From NCBI GenBank assembly GCA_965207125.1, contig OZ242263.1, positions 558,001-622,000 on the forward strand: a stretch of DNA of 64,000 nt, written 5' to 3'. The position numbers and the translations under genes are program-made. This DNA comes from G965207125 sp965207125. GTDB lineage: Bacteria > Pseudomonadota > Alphaproteobacteria > Puniceispirillales > UBA1172. Positions 9,248 through 20,000 of the stretch are shown one piece after another; within the stretch, counting starts at the first letter, position 1; each line of letters begins with the position of its first letter. The notes under the pieces are model-generated. The model ran no database searches, was not told where the DNA came from, and worked only from the letters and a program-made list of their open reading frames with translations.

Positions 9248-10240
9248 ATGAAAACCCTTGATGATAAAATGACCGCGGTTTCAATGGATGGCAGCGGCGA
9301 TGCTGGTGTTTTACGCAGCGAGACCAGAGCGCGTCCCGTCCCTGCTCCTAATGAAGTTCTGATCAAAGTAGTGGCGGCCGGCGTTAACGGCCCTGATCTG
9401 ATGCAGCGCCGAGGCCTTTACCCCCCACCGCGAGGCGCATCAGACTTGCTTGGGCTTGAGGTGTCAGGCGAAATTGTGGCGACCGGCGCCCTTGTCTCTC
9501 GCTGGCAGGTCGGCGATAGGGTGGTAGCACTCACCAATGGCGGTGGCTATGCCGAATATGTCGCGGTGATTGCTGAGCATTGTTTGCCTCTGCCGCCGGG
9601 TGTTGATGCGATCGATGGGGCGGGCTTGCCTGAAGCACTGTTTACAATCTGGAGCAATGTTTTTTATCAGCATAGCGTGCCAGATGATGCGCGATTCTTA
9701 ATCCATGGCGGCAGCGGCGGCATAGGTTCTGCGGCTATCCAACTCGCAACCGCTTTCGGTTATGAAGCCTTCACAACAGCGGGGTCGGATGAATCTTGCG
9801 CGTGGTGTGAGAAATTAGGCGCTACGCGCGCCATCAACTATAATACCGAGGATTTTGTTGAGATCACGCGCGCGGCTGGCGGGGCAGATATTATCATCGA
9901 TATTATCGGTGGTGATTATATTGCGCGGAACATTAAGGCGGCTCGTGCGGACGCGCGCATTATCCAGTTGGCGTTCAATCACGGCTCGAAAGTAGAGCTT
10001 GATCTAATGCCTTTGATGCTCAAACGCTTGAGTGTGACAGGCTCTACCCTGCGCTCGCGTCCCGATGCGTTCAAAGCAGCCATCGCCGCCGAAATTGAAC
10101 AAAAACTTTGGCCTTTATTCACCGCCGGTAAGCTGCGCGCTACGACCTTCAAATGCGTCCCACTAAGCGAGGCGAGCAAGGCCCATCGGCTGATGGAATC
10201 CGGTAACCTCCGTGGCAAGATTCTGCTTTCAGTCGCCTGA
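9248..10240 (+). CDS. Zinc-independent quinone oxidoreductase / MDR-family NAD(P)H dehydrogenase
   Basis: This is a 330-residue medium-chain dehydrogenase/reductase of the quinone-oxidoreductase (QOR/PIG3) type. It has an N-terminal GroES-like fold (AAGVNGPDLMQRRGLYPPP), the nucleotide-binding block LIHGGSGGIGSAAIQLA, and no structural zinc cysteines. Such enzymes reduce quinones or other electrophiles with NADPH in the cytosol. The first ATG is used, but the ATG at 9269 (MTAVSMDGSG) matches the usual PIG3 N-terminus better and is a plausible alternative. It is divergent from the formate dehydrogenase operon and convergent with the giant gene. A functional link to formate oxidation is not evident. 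Confidence 0.85.
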   Translation: MKTLDDKMTAVSMDGSGDAGVLRSETRARPVPAPNEVLIKVVAAGVNGPDLMQRRGLYPPPRGASDLLGLEVSGEIVATGALVSRWQVGDRVVALTNGGGYAEYVAVIAEHCLPLPPGVDAIDGAGLPEALFTIWSNVFYQHSVPDDARFLIHGGSGGIGSAAIQLATAFGYEAFTTAGSDESCAWCEKLGATRAINYNTEDFVEITRAAGGADIIIDIIGGDYIARNIKAARADARIIQLAFNHGSKVELDLMPLMLKRLSVTGSTLRSRPDAFKAAIAAEIEQKLWPLFTAGKLRATTFKCVPLSEASKAHRLMESGNLRGKILLSVA

Positions 10241-10310
10241 TCCCCACCTCCTCAGTAGCCTCTTAAAGCACTACAGTTCTGCCCATATAAAAAAGACTTA
10301 ACCCTCAACC

Positions 10311-13300
10311 TTAGATAATATCAGTTTCCGCAGGATTTAACTCAATACCGAGGTCATCAAAGTTCGCTAGTTCCACGCTGTTGCCAAGAATAGCATCGAT
10401 CACCTCATAAGCGGCGGTTTCCTCGCCATCTGTGATCGCCCGCTCGCCGTCCTCCGCATCCTCAAAGGCCGTTAGGTCAATGTCTGAAGGAGTGACAAAA
10501 TCGTCTTCCTCGAAATTAACTGTCAGATCGATCTCTTGAGTCGCGGCGTCTTGGTCAGGGCCATCTTGACCAGCGAAGGTGAACACAACACCGGTAATGT
10601 TTCCATCTCCGTCAACAATCAGGCTAACGCCTTTGATAGCATCGTAGAACTCGGCGGTGTCTGTGTAGATACTCTCATTCTCTGCTTCTGCGAGAATCAG
10701 GGTGTCTTCATCCACATCAAAGTCATTGATCACATCGCCGCCATCATGCGCCGTCGGAGCAGTATCCTCCGCACCATCATAGCGATACAGCACAGTATCT
10801 GCGCCTGTGCCCAAATTGATGGTATCATCGCCTCGGCCGCCGATGATCATATCACCGCCTTCGCCTGCGTTGAGGGTTTGCGCGTTATCGCCGCCGATCA
10901 GAATCTGGCCTAATGTGTCGGTTTCATCGCCAATCACCGCGCCTTCAATACCATTACCCAACACTGCGCCCGGGTCAGTTTCATCACTGGCTCCGCTAGC
11001 CCCGCCTACAGCCCCCCTAATGTTAAGTTCAAAGGTCTCGGGGGCCGGATTACTACCCTCACCTGTCCCTTCAACCGAAGCAATAACGTTAAGGGTTTCT
11101 CCTCCCCGTGTGCTAAAATTAATATCGGCTTTCAACCACAATTCCTTCACCAAGCGATCCGAGTTCGAGGTTTCTCGAATTTCAAACAATGCAACGTCAG
11201 CACCGGCCAGTATGATGGTGTTAGTACCGTAAGTGTCATCAGTGATGGTCAAAACCCCAACCTTCTGACCGGCACTAAGTTCAGCATCCGAAGCCAGCTC
11301 CGTGACGGTGTCGCTCAAAACAAAGGCGGTAGGCTTATCGTCAATTCCTTGAAAACTGACTTTGTATCGGCCGGCATCACGCCCCTGTTGAGTCACCCTG
11401 AGAATATAAGTGCCAGCCTCTAGAGTATTAAGAGTTTTTTGTTGAGCCCGAAATACCCGCGTTTCACTCTGGTTTTCTACTGCTGAGCCATCTTCTCTTA
11501 TAACCGTGTACTTCACATCTCTGGAATCAAGACCACCAACTTTAATATCCAGAGTTTCGCTAGGTTCAACAGTGAATTTGATGTAATCACTATCGCTGTG
11601 ACCGATGTCTCCAACATAATCAAAGTCGCCAGAGTTGTCGTTGTTGCTCATGCCTATATCGGCAAGATCAAGCGCTGTCTCTATAGTATCAGCGATATCA
11701 TAGCGTCCTGGATTTGGCGCCCAGAAATTATAGGTGACAAAACCGTCCTCATCCGTGAGGACGATAATCAGCCAGATTTCTTTTTCGATATGCTCGCGTT
11801 TAAGCGTGAGTAGCCTATCATTCTCACCCTCAAGAGGCTTTACGGTGGCGTGCTCGCCAGCGACTAAATTCTCATTAGAAATTCCACGAAGTTCACCTCG
11901 AGGACGAGTATGGGCGAACCAGTAATATTCAATGCTAGCCACTCCATCGGCGTCCGTCGGCTCATCAGGGCCAATTATATAGCCGAGTGCTCGGTCTTCG
12001 GGGGAGTCAGCACTCGTGGCGGGGCTGACAACCGAAAGGACGTTGTTATAGAAGGTGACCACTGTTTCAGTCACATCCCCGCCACTCCGCTCGATGATGA
12101 TGAAACTAAACTCTCCATCTATGTCAAAAGTAGCTGGGATAGAACCCGGTTCGAATGTCACCTCGCCGTTCTCACCATCGATGATAAAGAGATCACCCTC
12201 ACGAATCCCCGACTTAATAGAGTATCTCGTGCCCGCAGCATCCCCTTCAGCACGCGCTTGGTAGACGACGCCCCCATGATCATTCCTATCAAAGAAATAC
12301 CCCCGAGCCGCGCCGATATTTATATCCACCGTGTTTGACTCATTGATGCCGTCAGAAACCTTGATTTGAAGATTTAGAGTTACCTCCTCGAGGTCTGCAT
12401 GATCAAGAGATTCGCCATCCTTCAGAAACAGATACCAGCGGCCATCATCATCCTTTTTGACAATAAACTTCTCCGCCTGATCGCCGGTGATGGTGAAACT
12501 CTCTGAAGTGAAAACACTTGCATCCGTGTCACTATCTTTAACAATCAAACGGTTAAGTCTCCCGCCCTCTATATTGCCAAGGATAGTTTCTACTCCTTCC
12601 AAATCCATCCGGAAAAGAACCGGGACAGGGTTAACGGTGATGGTAAGGGTAAATTCCACCCTCGTTTCTGCCCCTTCATTGTCACCCACCGTGAAAACGA
12701 CCCTGTATTCTCCACCTCCTCCCGTGTCGATTTGGATTTTCTCGGGTGTGGTGGGACTTTCGAGAATGACGAGTTCCCTCTCTAGTGATCCACTAAATAC
12801 TTGCGCCCTAAACGTAGCTAGGCGGCCGTTTTCAGGGTCAGTGAAAAGCTCACGCAGATTATATTTTAACTCATCACCTTCATCCACGGTTACATCACCG
12901 ATCGTCTCGCCATCGGCAACCCTAGGAGCATCATTCACCGGAGTCACAGCGATGCTCAGTGTGGCGTCCTCAGACGCATCCTCACCGTCCCAAACCTGAT
13001 AAACCCAGTTTAGATTGCCATTGAAATCAAGGTTTGGACTCAATTTCAATTTTTCCAGATTAGCCAGTGTCACGTAAACATAGCCAGGTTTTGCAGGCGC
13101 GTCGCCAAGATCAAACATGGACGCATTACCCGCCGTCACTTCGGTTTCAGAGCCGCCAGGCGCAATAAACATCAATGTGCCGTTATCATTGGCTATCTTG
13201 ATATAAACGCCTTCGAAAGACGAGACCGTCTGCCCTTCACTATTGCCTTCAGGATCAGCAAAACCAAACAAGTCCATCAACCCTTGTGTCGTGCTAGGAA

Positions 13301-16300
13301 ACTCGTAATCTTGGTCCTCCATGATCTCAATGCTAGTCATCGGATCTGCGGTGGGAGCACCGCCTCCAGCCCCCCTAATGTTAAGTTCAAAGGTCTCGGG
13401 GGCGGGATTACTACCCTCACCTGTCCCTTCAACCGAAGCAATAACGTTAAAGGTTTCTCCTCCCCGTGTGCTAAAATTAATACCGGCTTTCAACCACAAT
13501 TCCTTCACCAAGCGATCCGAGTTCGAGGTTTCTCGAATTTCAAACAATGCAACGTCAGCACCGGCCAGTATGATGGTGTTAGTACCGTAAGTGTCATCAG
13601 TGATGGTCAAAACCCCAACCTTCTGACCGGCACTAAGTTCAGCATCCGAAGCCAGCTCCGTGACGGTGTCGCTCAAAACAAAGGCGGTAGGCTTATCGTC
13701 AATTCCTTGAAAACTGACTTTGTATGGGCCGGCGGATTGACCCTGTTGAGTCACCCTGAGAATATAAGTGCCAGCCTCTAGAAGATTAAGATCTTCTCGG
13801 GCATCTCGGCGTACCAACGTTTCACTCTGGTTTTCTACTGGTGAGCCATCTTCTCTTATAACCCTGTACTTCGCCTCATAGGAACCAGGACCACCAATAT
13901 CAATAACCAGCGTTTCGCCAGGTTCAACAGTGAATTTGATGTAATCACTATCGCTGTTACCGATGTCGCCAACAAAATCAAAGTCGCCAGAGTTGTCGTT
14001 GTTGCTCATGCCTATATCGGCAAGATCAAGCGCTGTCTGTATAGTATCAGCGATATCATAGCGTCCTGGATTTGGCGCCCAGGAATTATAGGTGACAAAA
14101 CCGTCCTCATCCGTGAGGACGATAATCAGCCAGATTTCTTTTTCGATATGCTCGCGTTTAAGCGTGAGTAGCCTATCGTTCTCACCCTCAAGAGGCTTTA
14201 CGGTGGCGTGCTCGCCAGCGACTAACGCATCATTAGAAGTTCCAAGAGCACCTAGAGGACGAGTATGGGCGAACCAGTAATATTCAATGCTAGCCACTCC
14301 ATCGGCGTCCGTCGGCTCATCAGGGCCAATTGTATAGCCGAGCGCTTGGTCTTCGGGGGAGTCAGCAATCGTGGCGCGACTGAAAACCGAAGGGACGTTG
14401 TTATAGAAGGTGACCACTGTTTCAGTCACATCCCCGCCACTCCGCTCGATGATGATGAAACTAAACTCTCCATCTATGTCAAAAGTAACTGGGATAGAAC
14501 TGGGTTTGAATCTCACCTCGCCGTCCTCACCATCGATGATAAAGAGATCACCCTCACTAATCCCCGACTTAATAGAGTATCTCGTGCCCGCAGCATCCCC
14601 TTCAGCACGTGCTTGGTAGACGACGCCCCCATGATCATTCTCATCAAGGAAATACCCCCGAGCCGCGCCGATATTTATATCCACCGTGTTTGACTCATTG
14701 ATGCCGTCAGAAACCTTGATTTGAAGATTTAGAGTTACCTCCTCGAGGTCTGCATGATCAAGAGATTCGCCATCCTTCAGGAACAGATACCAGCGGCCAT
14801 CATCATCCTTTTTGACAATAAACTTCTCCGCCTGATCGCCGGTGATGGTGAAACTCTCTGAAGTGAAAACACTTGCATCCGCGTCACTATCTTGAACAAT
14901 CAAACGGTTAAGTCTCCCGCCCTCTATATTGCCAAGGATAGTTTCTACTCCTTCCAAATCCATATCCACTTTCGCAATTTCAGGCGCATCATTTGACCCG
15001 GTTACCGTGATAACTAACTCAAAGTCAGTCGCACCTTCGGAGGTAAAGACGAATCTGTCGGTTCCCGGAGCATCATCATTCAGGGCCTGCGCCCTTTCAT
15101 CAACCATGTAAGACCAAGCGTTAGTATCCGAATCAAAAGTCAGCGTACCGTAGTCGCCCATGACAATGCCATCGTCCGCATCATCGCTATCATCTGTAAG
15201 CACGATGGATTGGAACGGACCAGAAGAATCTTGATCAGTAATGGTGAGCGTTCCCGTAATAGGAGATTCAGTATCCTCTCCAATCTCGGTGGGATCACCA
15301 TCACCGATCGCGATTACCGGTGGGTGCACGACCACAATGTCAAATGTAAAGGCAATGGATTCCTCACCGTCACTCGCCGTCACCTCGATTGTGTAAGTGC
15401 CAGCATCATTCGGTGTACCAATGATCCCATCGGTAGAATTATACTCAAGACCGATCGTATCCAATGCCGTCCTAGTACTACCATCACTAGACAGCACCAT
15501 CACCGTCAATACCAAGGCAGCATTATCAATGTCAGCGTCAGCAAAACGAGCACGCAAATCGCCCTCTGAAATCGGATCTATCAGCTGACCTACATTCTCA
15601 TCTTGATTTTCGATCTCCGTGTTAGGCAGAAGCTCAGGAACATCATTCACCGCATTCACCGTGATGGTCAGTGTGGCATCCCCAGACACCTCCTCACCAT
15701 CCCGAACCTGATAAACCAACTCCATAGCGCCATTGAAATTAGGGTCAGGGGTAAACTTTAACTTCCCGAGAATGGAAAGCGGCACATAAAAATAGCCACC
15801 GATGGCAGACAAATCCAGTTCGGTTGCAGCTGTGCCGTCAGATGGAACAAAAAACAACGTGCCGTTAAGGATTGAATCTTGTTTGATATAAATGCCTTCG
15901 AAAGACGATGTCGGCTGCCCATCACTATTACCTTCAGGGTCAGAAAAGCCAAACAATGCCGTCAGGTCTTTCCCCGCAAACACGTAATCAGTGTCCTCAT
16001 CGATCTCAACGCCACCCATCGGTATCGCGGTAGGCGTATCGTTCACGGCCGTAATGGTAAATGTCCTCTCAGCCGTCGCCGTTCCATCATTTGCCGTGAT
16101 TGTGACCTTGTAATCGCCAGAAGAGAGATCGTTATTCAGCGTGCCTACAATCCCTGTGGTTTCGCTATAAGTCAGTCCGATCTCTGCTGGAGTTGTTCCA
16201 TCAGTCTCAAAGAACGCCACTGTGATGTCCAGGTCTTCACTATCAACATCAGTGAAAAGAGCCTTTAGAGCGGCCAAGTCCATTGGCTCGAATGTGGTGC

Positions 16301-17096
16301 CCGCTCTCAGGTTTTGATCAGCAAGAACTGCGTCACTTGCCACAGGGACATCATTCACACCGCGAACCGTGATGGTCAGCGTGGCATCCCCAGACGCATC
16401 CTCACCGTCCCAAACCTGATAAACCAGATCCAGATCGCCATTGAAATCAGGGCTCGGACGCAATTTCAACCCGCCCAGCGTAGCCAGTGTCACATAAATA
16501 TAGCCATCTTTTGCCGGCGCATCTGCCTCGGCTGAGCTTGCATCGACCACAGTGTTATCATCCTGCAACAACGCACCGTTAATGATCGAAGACAGTTTGA
16601 TATAAATGCCTTCGAAAGAAGAGGCCGGCTGTCCATCACTATTGCCCTCAGGGTCAGCAAAACCCAATAAATCAGTCAACTCTTGGGCCGCATCAGGAAA
16701 CGCGTAATCGGAGTCCTCATCTATCGAAACTGTAGCCGGACTCGCGGTAGGCACACGACTCAAGACCGTAATTGTGAACGGCTGAGGAACAGATTCACTG
16801 CCTTCACCATCGGTGGCCACAACTTCAAGCCTAAGGTCAGAGATGAATCTAAATCCCGCCTTGATATGGATACTGCCGTCTTCACTAACCTCTAATAAAT
16901 AATCGGCGGGGCGTATTCTTATTGTATTGCCATCCTCATCGAGCCCCAACTGATAGAAGCTATAGACCACCTCATCATTATCACGGTGATCATCATCGGC
17001 ATCGCTGTAGGTGATATCAAAACCTGTATCAGTGTCGGATGCAACTTCGATCCCGGCAATCACTTCCAGTTCTTGCTCGCCAGAGATGACCACCAC
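10311..17096 (-). CDS. Giant RTX/cadherin-like secreted protein, C-terminal part (frameshifted)
   Basis: This is the downstream 2,261-codon frame of a giant surface or secreted protein whose first part is encoded at 17060-22327. The frame really continues from about 17190; the apparent start at 17096 is an artefact of the break. It contains three copies of a module with EDxDY, LFGFxDPxGN and SSFxGxYIK, Ig-like/cadherin-like domains ending in VNDAP or VNDVP, a VCBS-type domain (about 15000-15310), and two near-identical 530-residue blocks each with a PPC-like domain. The C-terminus has RTX nonapeptides (GEGGDMIIGGRGDDTINLG) and an acidic tail ending PAETDII, typical of type I secretion substrates. 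I notice no cysteine. The likely role is adhesion or a surface layer; no secretion genes are in the window. Confidence 0.85.
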   Translation of the reverse strand: MVVISGEQELEVIAGIEVASDTDTGFDITYSDADDDHRDNDEVVYSFYQLGLDEDGNTIRIRPADYLLEVSEDGSIHIKAGFRFISDLRLEVVATDGEGSESVPQPFTITVLSRVPTASPATVSIDEDSDYAFPDAAQELTDLLGFADPEGNSDGQPASSFEGIYIKLSSIINGALLQDDNTVVDASSAEADAPAKDGYIYVTLATLGGLKLRPSPDFNGDLDLVYQVWDGEDASGDATLTITVRGVNDVPVASDAVLADQNLRAGTTFEPMDLAALKALFTDVDSEDLDITVAFFETDGTTPAEIGLTYSETTGIVGTLNNDLSSGDYKVTITANDGTATAERTFTITAVNDTPTAIPMGGVEIDEDTDYVFAGKDLTALFGFSDPEGNSDGQPTSSFEGIYIKQDSILNGTLFFVPSDGTAATELDLSAIGGYFYVPLSILGKLKFTPDPNFNGAMELVYQVRDGEEVSGDATLTITVNAVNDVPELLPNTEIENQDENVGQLIDPISEGDLRARFADADIDNAALVLTVMVLSSDGSTRTALDTIGLEYNSTDGIIGTPNDAGTYTIEVTASDGEESIAFTFDIVVVHPPVIAIGDGDPTEIGEDTESPITGTLTITDQDSSGPFQSIVLTDDSDDADDGIVMGDYGTLTFDSDTNAWSYMVDERAQALNDDAPGTDRFVFTSEGATDFELVITVTGSNDAPEIAKVDMDLEGVETILGNIEGGRLNRLIVQDSDADASVFTSESFTITGDQAEKFIVKKDDDGRWYLFLKDGESLDHADLEEVTLNLQIKVSDGINESNTVDINIGAARGYFLDENDHGGVVYQARAEGDAAGTRYSIKSGISEGDLFIIDGEDGEVRFKPSSIPVTFDIDGEFSFIIIERSGGDVTETVVTFYNNVPSVFSRATIADSPEDQALGYTIGPDEPTDADGVASIEYYWFAHTRPLGALGTSNDALVAGEHATVKPLEGENDRLLTLKREHIEKEIWLIIVLTDEDGFVTYNSWAPNPGRYDIADTIQTALDLADIGMSNNDNSGDFDFVGDIGNSDSDYIKFTVEPGETLVIDIGGPGSYEAKYRVIREDGSPVENQSETLVRRDAREDLNLLEAGTYILRVTQQGQSAGPYKVSFQGIDDKPTAFVLSDTVTELASDAELSAGQKVGVLTITDDTYGTNTIILAGADVALFEIRETSNSDRLVKELWLKAGINFSTRGGETFNVIASVEGTGEGSNPAPETFELNIRGAGGGAPTADPMTSIEIMEDQDYEFPSTTQGLMDLFGFADPEGNSEGQTVSSFEGVYIKIANDNGTLMFIAPGGSETEVTAGNASMFDLGDAPAKPGYVYVTLANLEKLKLSPNLDFNGNLNWVYQVWDGEDASEDATLSIAVTPVNDAPRVADGETIGDVTVDEGDELKYNLRELFTDPENGRLATFRAQVFSGSLERELVILESPTTPEKIQIDTGGGGEYRVVFTVGDNEGAETRVEFTLTITVNPVPVLFRMDLEGVETILGNIEGGRLNRLIVKDSDTDASVFTSESFTITGDQAEKFIVKKDDDGRWYLFLKDGESLDHADLEEVTLNLQIKVSDGINESNTVDINIGAARGYFFDRNDHGGVVYQARAEGDAAGTRYSIKSGIREGDLFIIDGENGEVTFEPGSIPATFDIDGEFSFIIIERSGGDVTETVVTFYNNVLSVVSPATSADSPEDRALGYIIGPDEPTDADGVASIEYYWFAHTRPRGELRGISNENLVAGEHATVKPLEGENDRLLTLKREHIEKEIWLIIVLTDEDGFVTYNFWAPNPGRYDIADTIETALDLADIGMSNNDNSGDFDYVGDIGHSDSDYIKFTVEPSETLDIKVGGLDSRDVKYTVIREDGSAVENQSETRVFRAQQKTLNTLEAGTYILRVTQQGRDAGRYKVSFQGIDDKPTAFVLSDTVTELASDAELSAGQKVGVLTITDDTYGTNTIILAGADVALFEIRETSNSDRLVKELWLKADINFSTRGGETLNVIASVEGTGEGSNPAPETFELNIRGAVGGASGASDETDPGAVLGNGIEGAVIGDETDTLGQILIGGDNAQTLNAGEGGDMIIGGRGDDTINLGTGADTVLYRYDGAEDTAPTAHDGGDVINDFDVDEDTLILAEAENESIYTDTAEFYDAIKGVSLIVDGDGNITGVVFTFAGQDGPDQDAATQEIDLTVNFEEDDFVTPSDIDLTAFEDAEDGERAITDGEETAAYEVIDAILGNSVELANFDDLGIELNPAETDII
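11010..12608. repeat. 1.6-kb intragenic direct repeat, copy A
   Basis: This copy is nearly base-for-base identical to 13368-14963, offset by 2,358 bp in the same orientation and frame. It encodes about 530 residues: a domain starting RMDLEGVETILGN, a PPC-like domain (around YDIADTIETALDLADIG), and a segment ending NPAPETFELNIRG. Differences are mainly substitutions, clustered around 11370-11520 and 11865-11900, plus a one-codon length change (RGELRGISNENL against LGALGTSNDAL). Confidence 0.93.
13368..14963. repeat. 1.6-kb intragenic direct repeat, copy B
   Basis: This is the second copy of the block at 11010-12608. The 759 bp between the copies encode one more LFGFxDPxGN module and an Ig-like domain, so the original event probably duplicated a 2.36-kb unit. 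The 5' flank (minus-strand sense) differs: copy B follows a VCBS domain, while copy A follows the Ig-like domain ending ITVNPVPVLF. Confidence 0.93.
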
Positions 17097-20000
17097 CGGC
17101 TGCGTATTAACATCCCCGGCGTTACTGGACAGGACGAAAGTATAGCTCGCTGACTCACTACCCCCATCAGTAGCCGTGACCTTGATCGTATGAGGCCAGC
17201 GGCATTTGGTACGCCAGTGATTTTTCCGGTCGCGGGGTCATAAGCAAGATTGATCGTGCCTAACGCTGAGTCATCACCAAGCGTCACTGTTATCCCCAAT
17301 TCATCGCCATCAACGTCAAAGAAATTAGCAGGATCTATGGCTATTGAGACCGCTTCACCAGTTATGAATAAAACATCGAAAGTCTCTGATACCACCTCCG
17401 GAGCGTCATTCGCGCCAGTGACCTCAACAACAACTGTCTTGAATACCTGCCGGTCTACAGCAGATTGTGGGGTGTTGCCATCGGAGTCGATCAGTTGACC
17501 GAATTCCACATCGGTAAACCCATCAAACGCCCAGATCGTCAGCACGTCATAGGCAATCTCGCCCTCTTTTAGTGCATTAATGTTCTTATAGTTTGTATCG
17601 CCGTCCTGATAACGTTCATAATAATAGCGCAGCTCGGCAGGAGAGCCATCAGGGGCGTCCCCACCCCTCAGCAGTGTGATGACAAACCGCCCGTACTCAC
17701 CCTCGACTATGAACTCTTCCTCAGTATCTGTTGTGTCCGTTGGAGCGAAAACCCTCACATCTGAATCGCCATAATCCGATTTGAGGTCTGTTCTAGCCGC
17801 TGCTACATCGTCAGCCGAGCCACCCTTCGCGCCGACCCTGATTCCCACTTGATTGCGCGATGATAGGTGCGGGTTATCGAACAGCACATCAGGGTCGTCT
17901 ATTTGGATGACCTCTGTGGGGGTTTTGTACGGGTCGGTGGTAACGATAAATGTTCCCGTCTTTCCTCCCCCCGAAGCCACAATCGTGAACGTGCCAAATT
18001 TGGTCAGCGCGCCAGTGACTGCTTTGCTTGTGGAACTATACTCAAGCCCGATCGTGCTTAACGCATCTCCATTTTCAAGAGTCACCGTCACACGTTGACC
18101 GTTAACAGTAGCGAAAAGAGTACTTAGATTAATAGGCACGATCGGCCCGGCCGGCTGATCCGAATCCTCAATAATCGTGAAATCCGCGTTGGCTTCAACC
18201 TGGGCGTCCACAAAGGTGAGGGTCGGCGGTTGAAGTGCTTTCAGCACAAGGTTAAAGATGGTCGCCTCGCCAATCTGCGTGCCTGCTGGATTAGACAACA
18301 CAGCCTTGATCGTGTAAGTGCCAGTTATCGCTGGCATACCAGTGATCTTCGCAGTGGCAGGATTATATTCAAGGCCAGTATTATCGACTTCATTTCCCCC
18401 ACTATCAAGGAATGTCACCGTCAATTTAACGCCACTAGGATTAGTGAAAAGATTCCTCAGATCGATCTCTGTGATAAATTGCCCCACATACCCCAAAATG
18501 CTATCCGAGGAGGCTACCACAATGTCAAATGTTGCCACACTCGTCACAGAGCCGTCGTTCGCCGCAACCTTGATCGTGTGTAAGCCAGTTAAAATTGGCG
18601 TACCGGTGATCTCGTTGGCGATAGGATCATAGGAAAGACCGATCGTGCTCAACACTGAACCATCGTCAAGCACCACCGTCAGAGTCAAGGTATCGCCGGT
18701 ATCAACGTCAGTGAAAAGACCACTCAGATCAATAGCCGTGATCTCTTGACCTATCCGCCCAGCTTGTTCAATAATTTCATCGCCAGACTCAACGACAGGA
18801 GCGTCATTCACACCACTAACCGTGATGGTCACCGTAAAGGAGGTAGTCCCATCTCTAAAGGTGAAAACCTCTTCTTCTGTATCCCCATCACGCAACATTT
18901 GCGTGTCATCATCCTCGTTATTCAACTCATAACGCCAAACCGACCCGTCAAAAGTCATCGTGCCATATGTAGCTTCGAGATTGCCTGAACCATCGGCCCC
19001 ATCAAGCGTGATCGTCCCGCTAACGCTAGAGGTAAGCGTTCCTGTAGCAAAATAGGTGACAAGATCATTTTCAACAATCGTCGCTGCGTTTCCGCCTTCG
19101 GTTGCTTCGATTGTTTTCTCCAAGACCGTAAAGGTGAATTCCGAAGTATCCATCTCGCCACTAGGGTCAGTTGCTGTGACCGTGATCGTATAATCGCCTG
19201 CGGCCAGAGATCCTGATAAAGTGCCAGTGAGCATATCATTGCGAATACTAAGACCGGTATCTGCATTCGCGGCCGTGCTCCCCGCAAGAGTCACCGTGAA
19301 CGTCAAGACCACTTCATCACCATCAATATCAGTGAAAAGACCGCTTAGATCAATATCAGTGATTTTCTCACCGACCGTCCCGCTTTGAGGACCGATATCA
19401 GTGCCAGCCACAGGCGCATCATTCACCCCAGCTATATTAATAATCAATTCTGCGTCCGATGAGACCTCCTCACCGTCCCAAACCCGATAAACCAGTGCTA
19501 AATCGCCATTGAAATCTCCGGCCGGAGAAAGTTTTAACGCGCTGAGCTTATCAAACGTCACATAAACATAGCCGACGATGGCGTCCGCGGTATCACTACC
19601 GCTAAGATCCGTGTCTGCAACGATCTGGGTGTTATCATCGAGCCTCAACGAAGCGTTTTCAATGGCTATCCTGATATAAACGCCTCTGAAAGACGATGTA
19701 TCAGCTGCAGGATCATTGCCCGACGGGTCGCGGAAGCCAAAAAGCCCAGTCAAAGCCTCGGGCGTATCAGGGAATGCGTAATCAGTGTCCTCCACACCAT
19801 CAACGCTCGCCGGAGTCGCGATCGGCTTACCGCCCCTAACCGCATTAACCTCAGCAACACGAGCATCAACAGCAGCCTTGAGATCTGCGACGCTGGAATC
19901 ATCAGGAGAGTCCACCAAAGTCTTGATCGCAGAGACAATTTCAACCTTAGTGGTAGAACCATCGCCATCACCGTCAGCCAAATCATCATTCTCTTTAATC

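Noticed and set aside
15210..15569. Plus-strand frames of 119 to 170 codons inside the giant gene
   Set aside because: The giant gene has few stops on its complement because of Asp/Thr/Gly-rich codons; these frames lack ribosome sites and similarity.
17160..17230. Programmed -1 frameshift joining the two halves of the giant gene
   Set aside because: A -1 shift would restore the frame, but there is no X-XXY-YYZ slippery heptamer and no obvious stimulatory structure. A one-base deletion in a CC run explains the data more simply.
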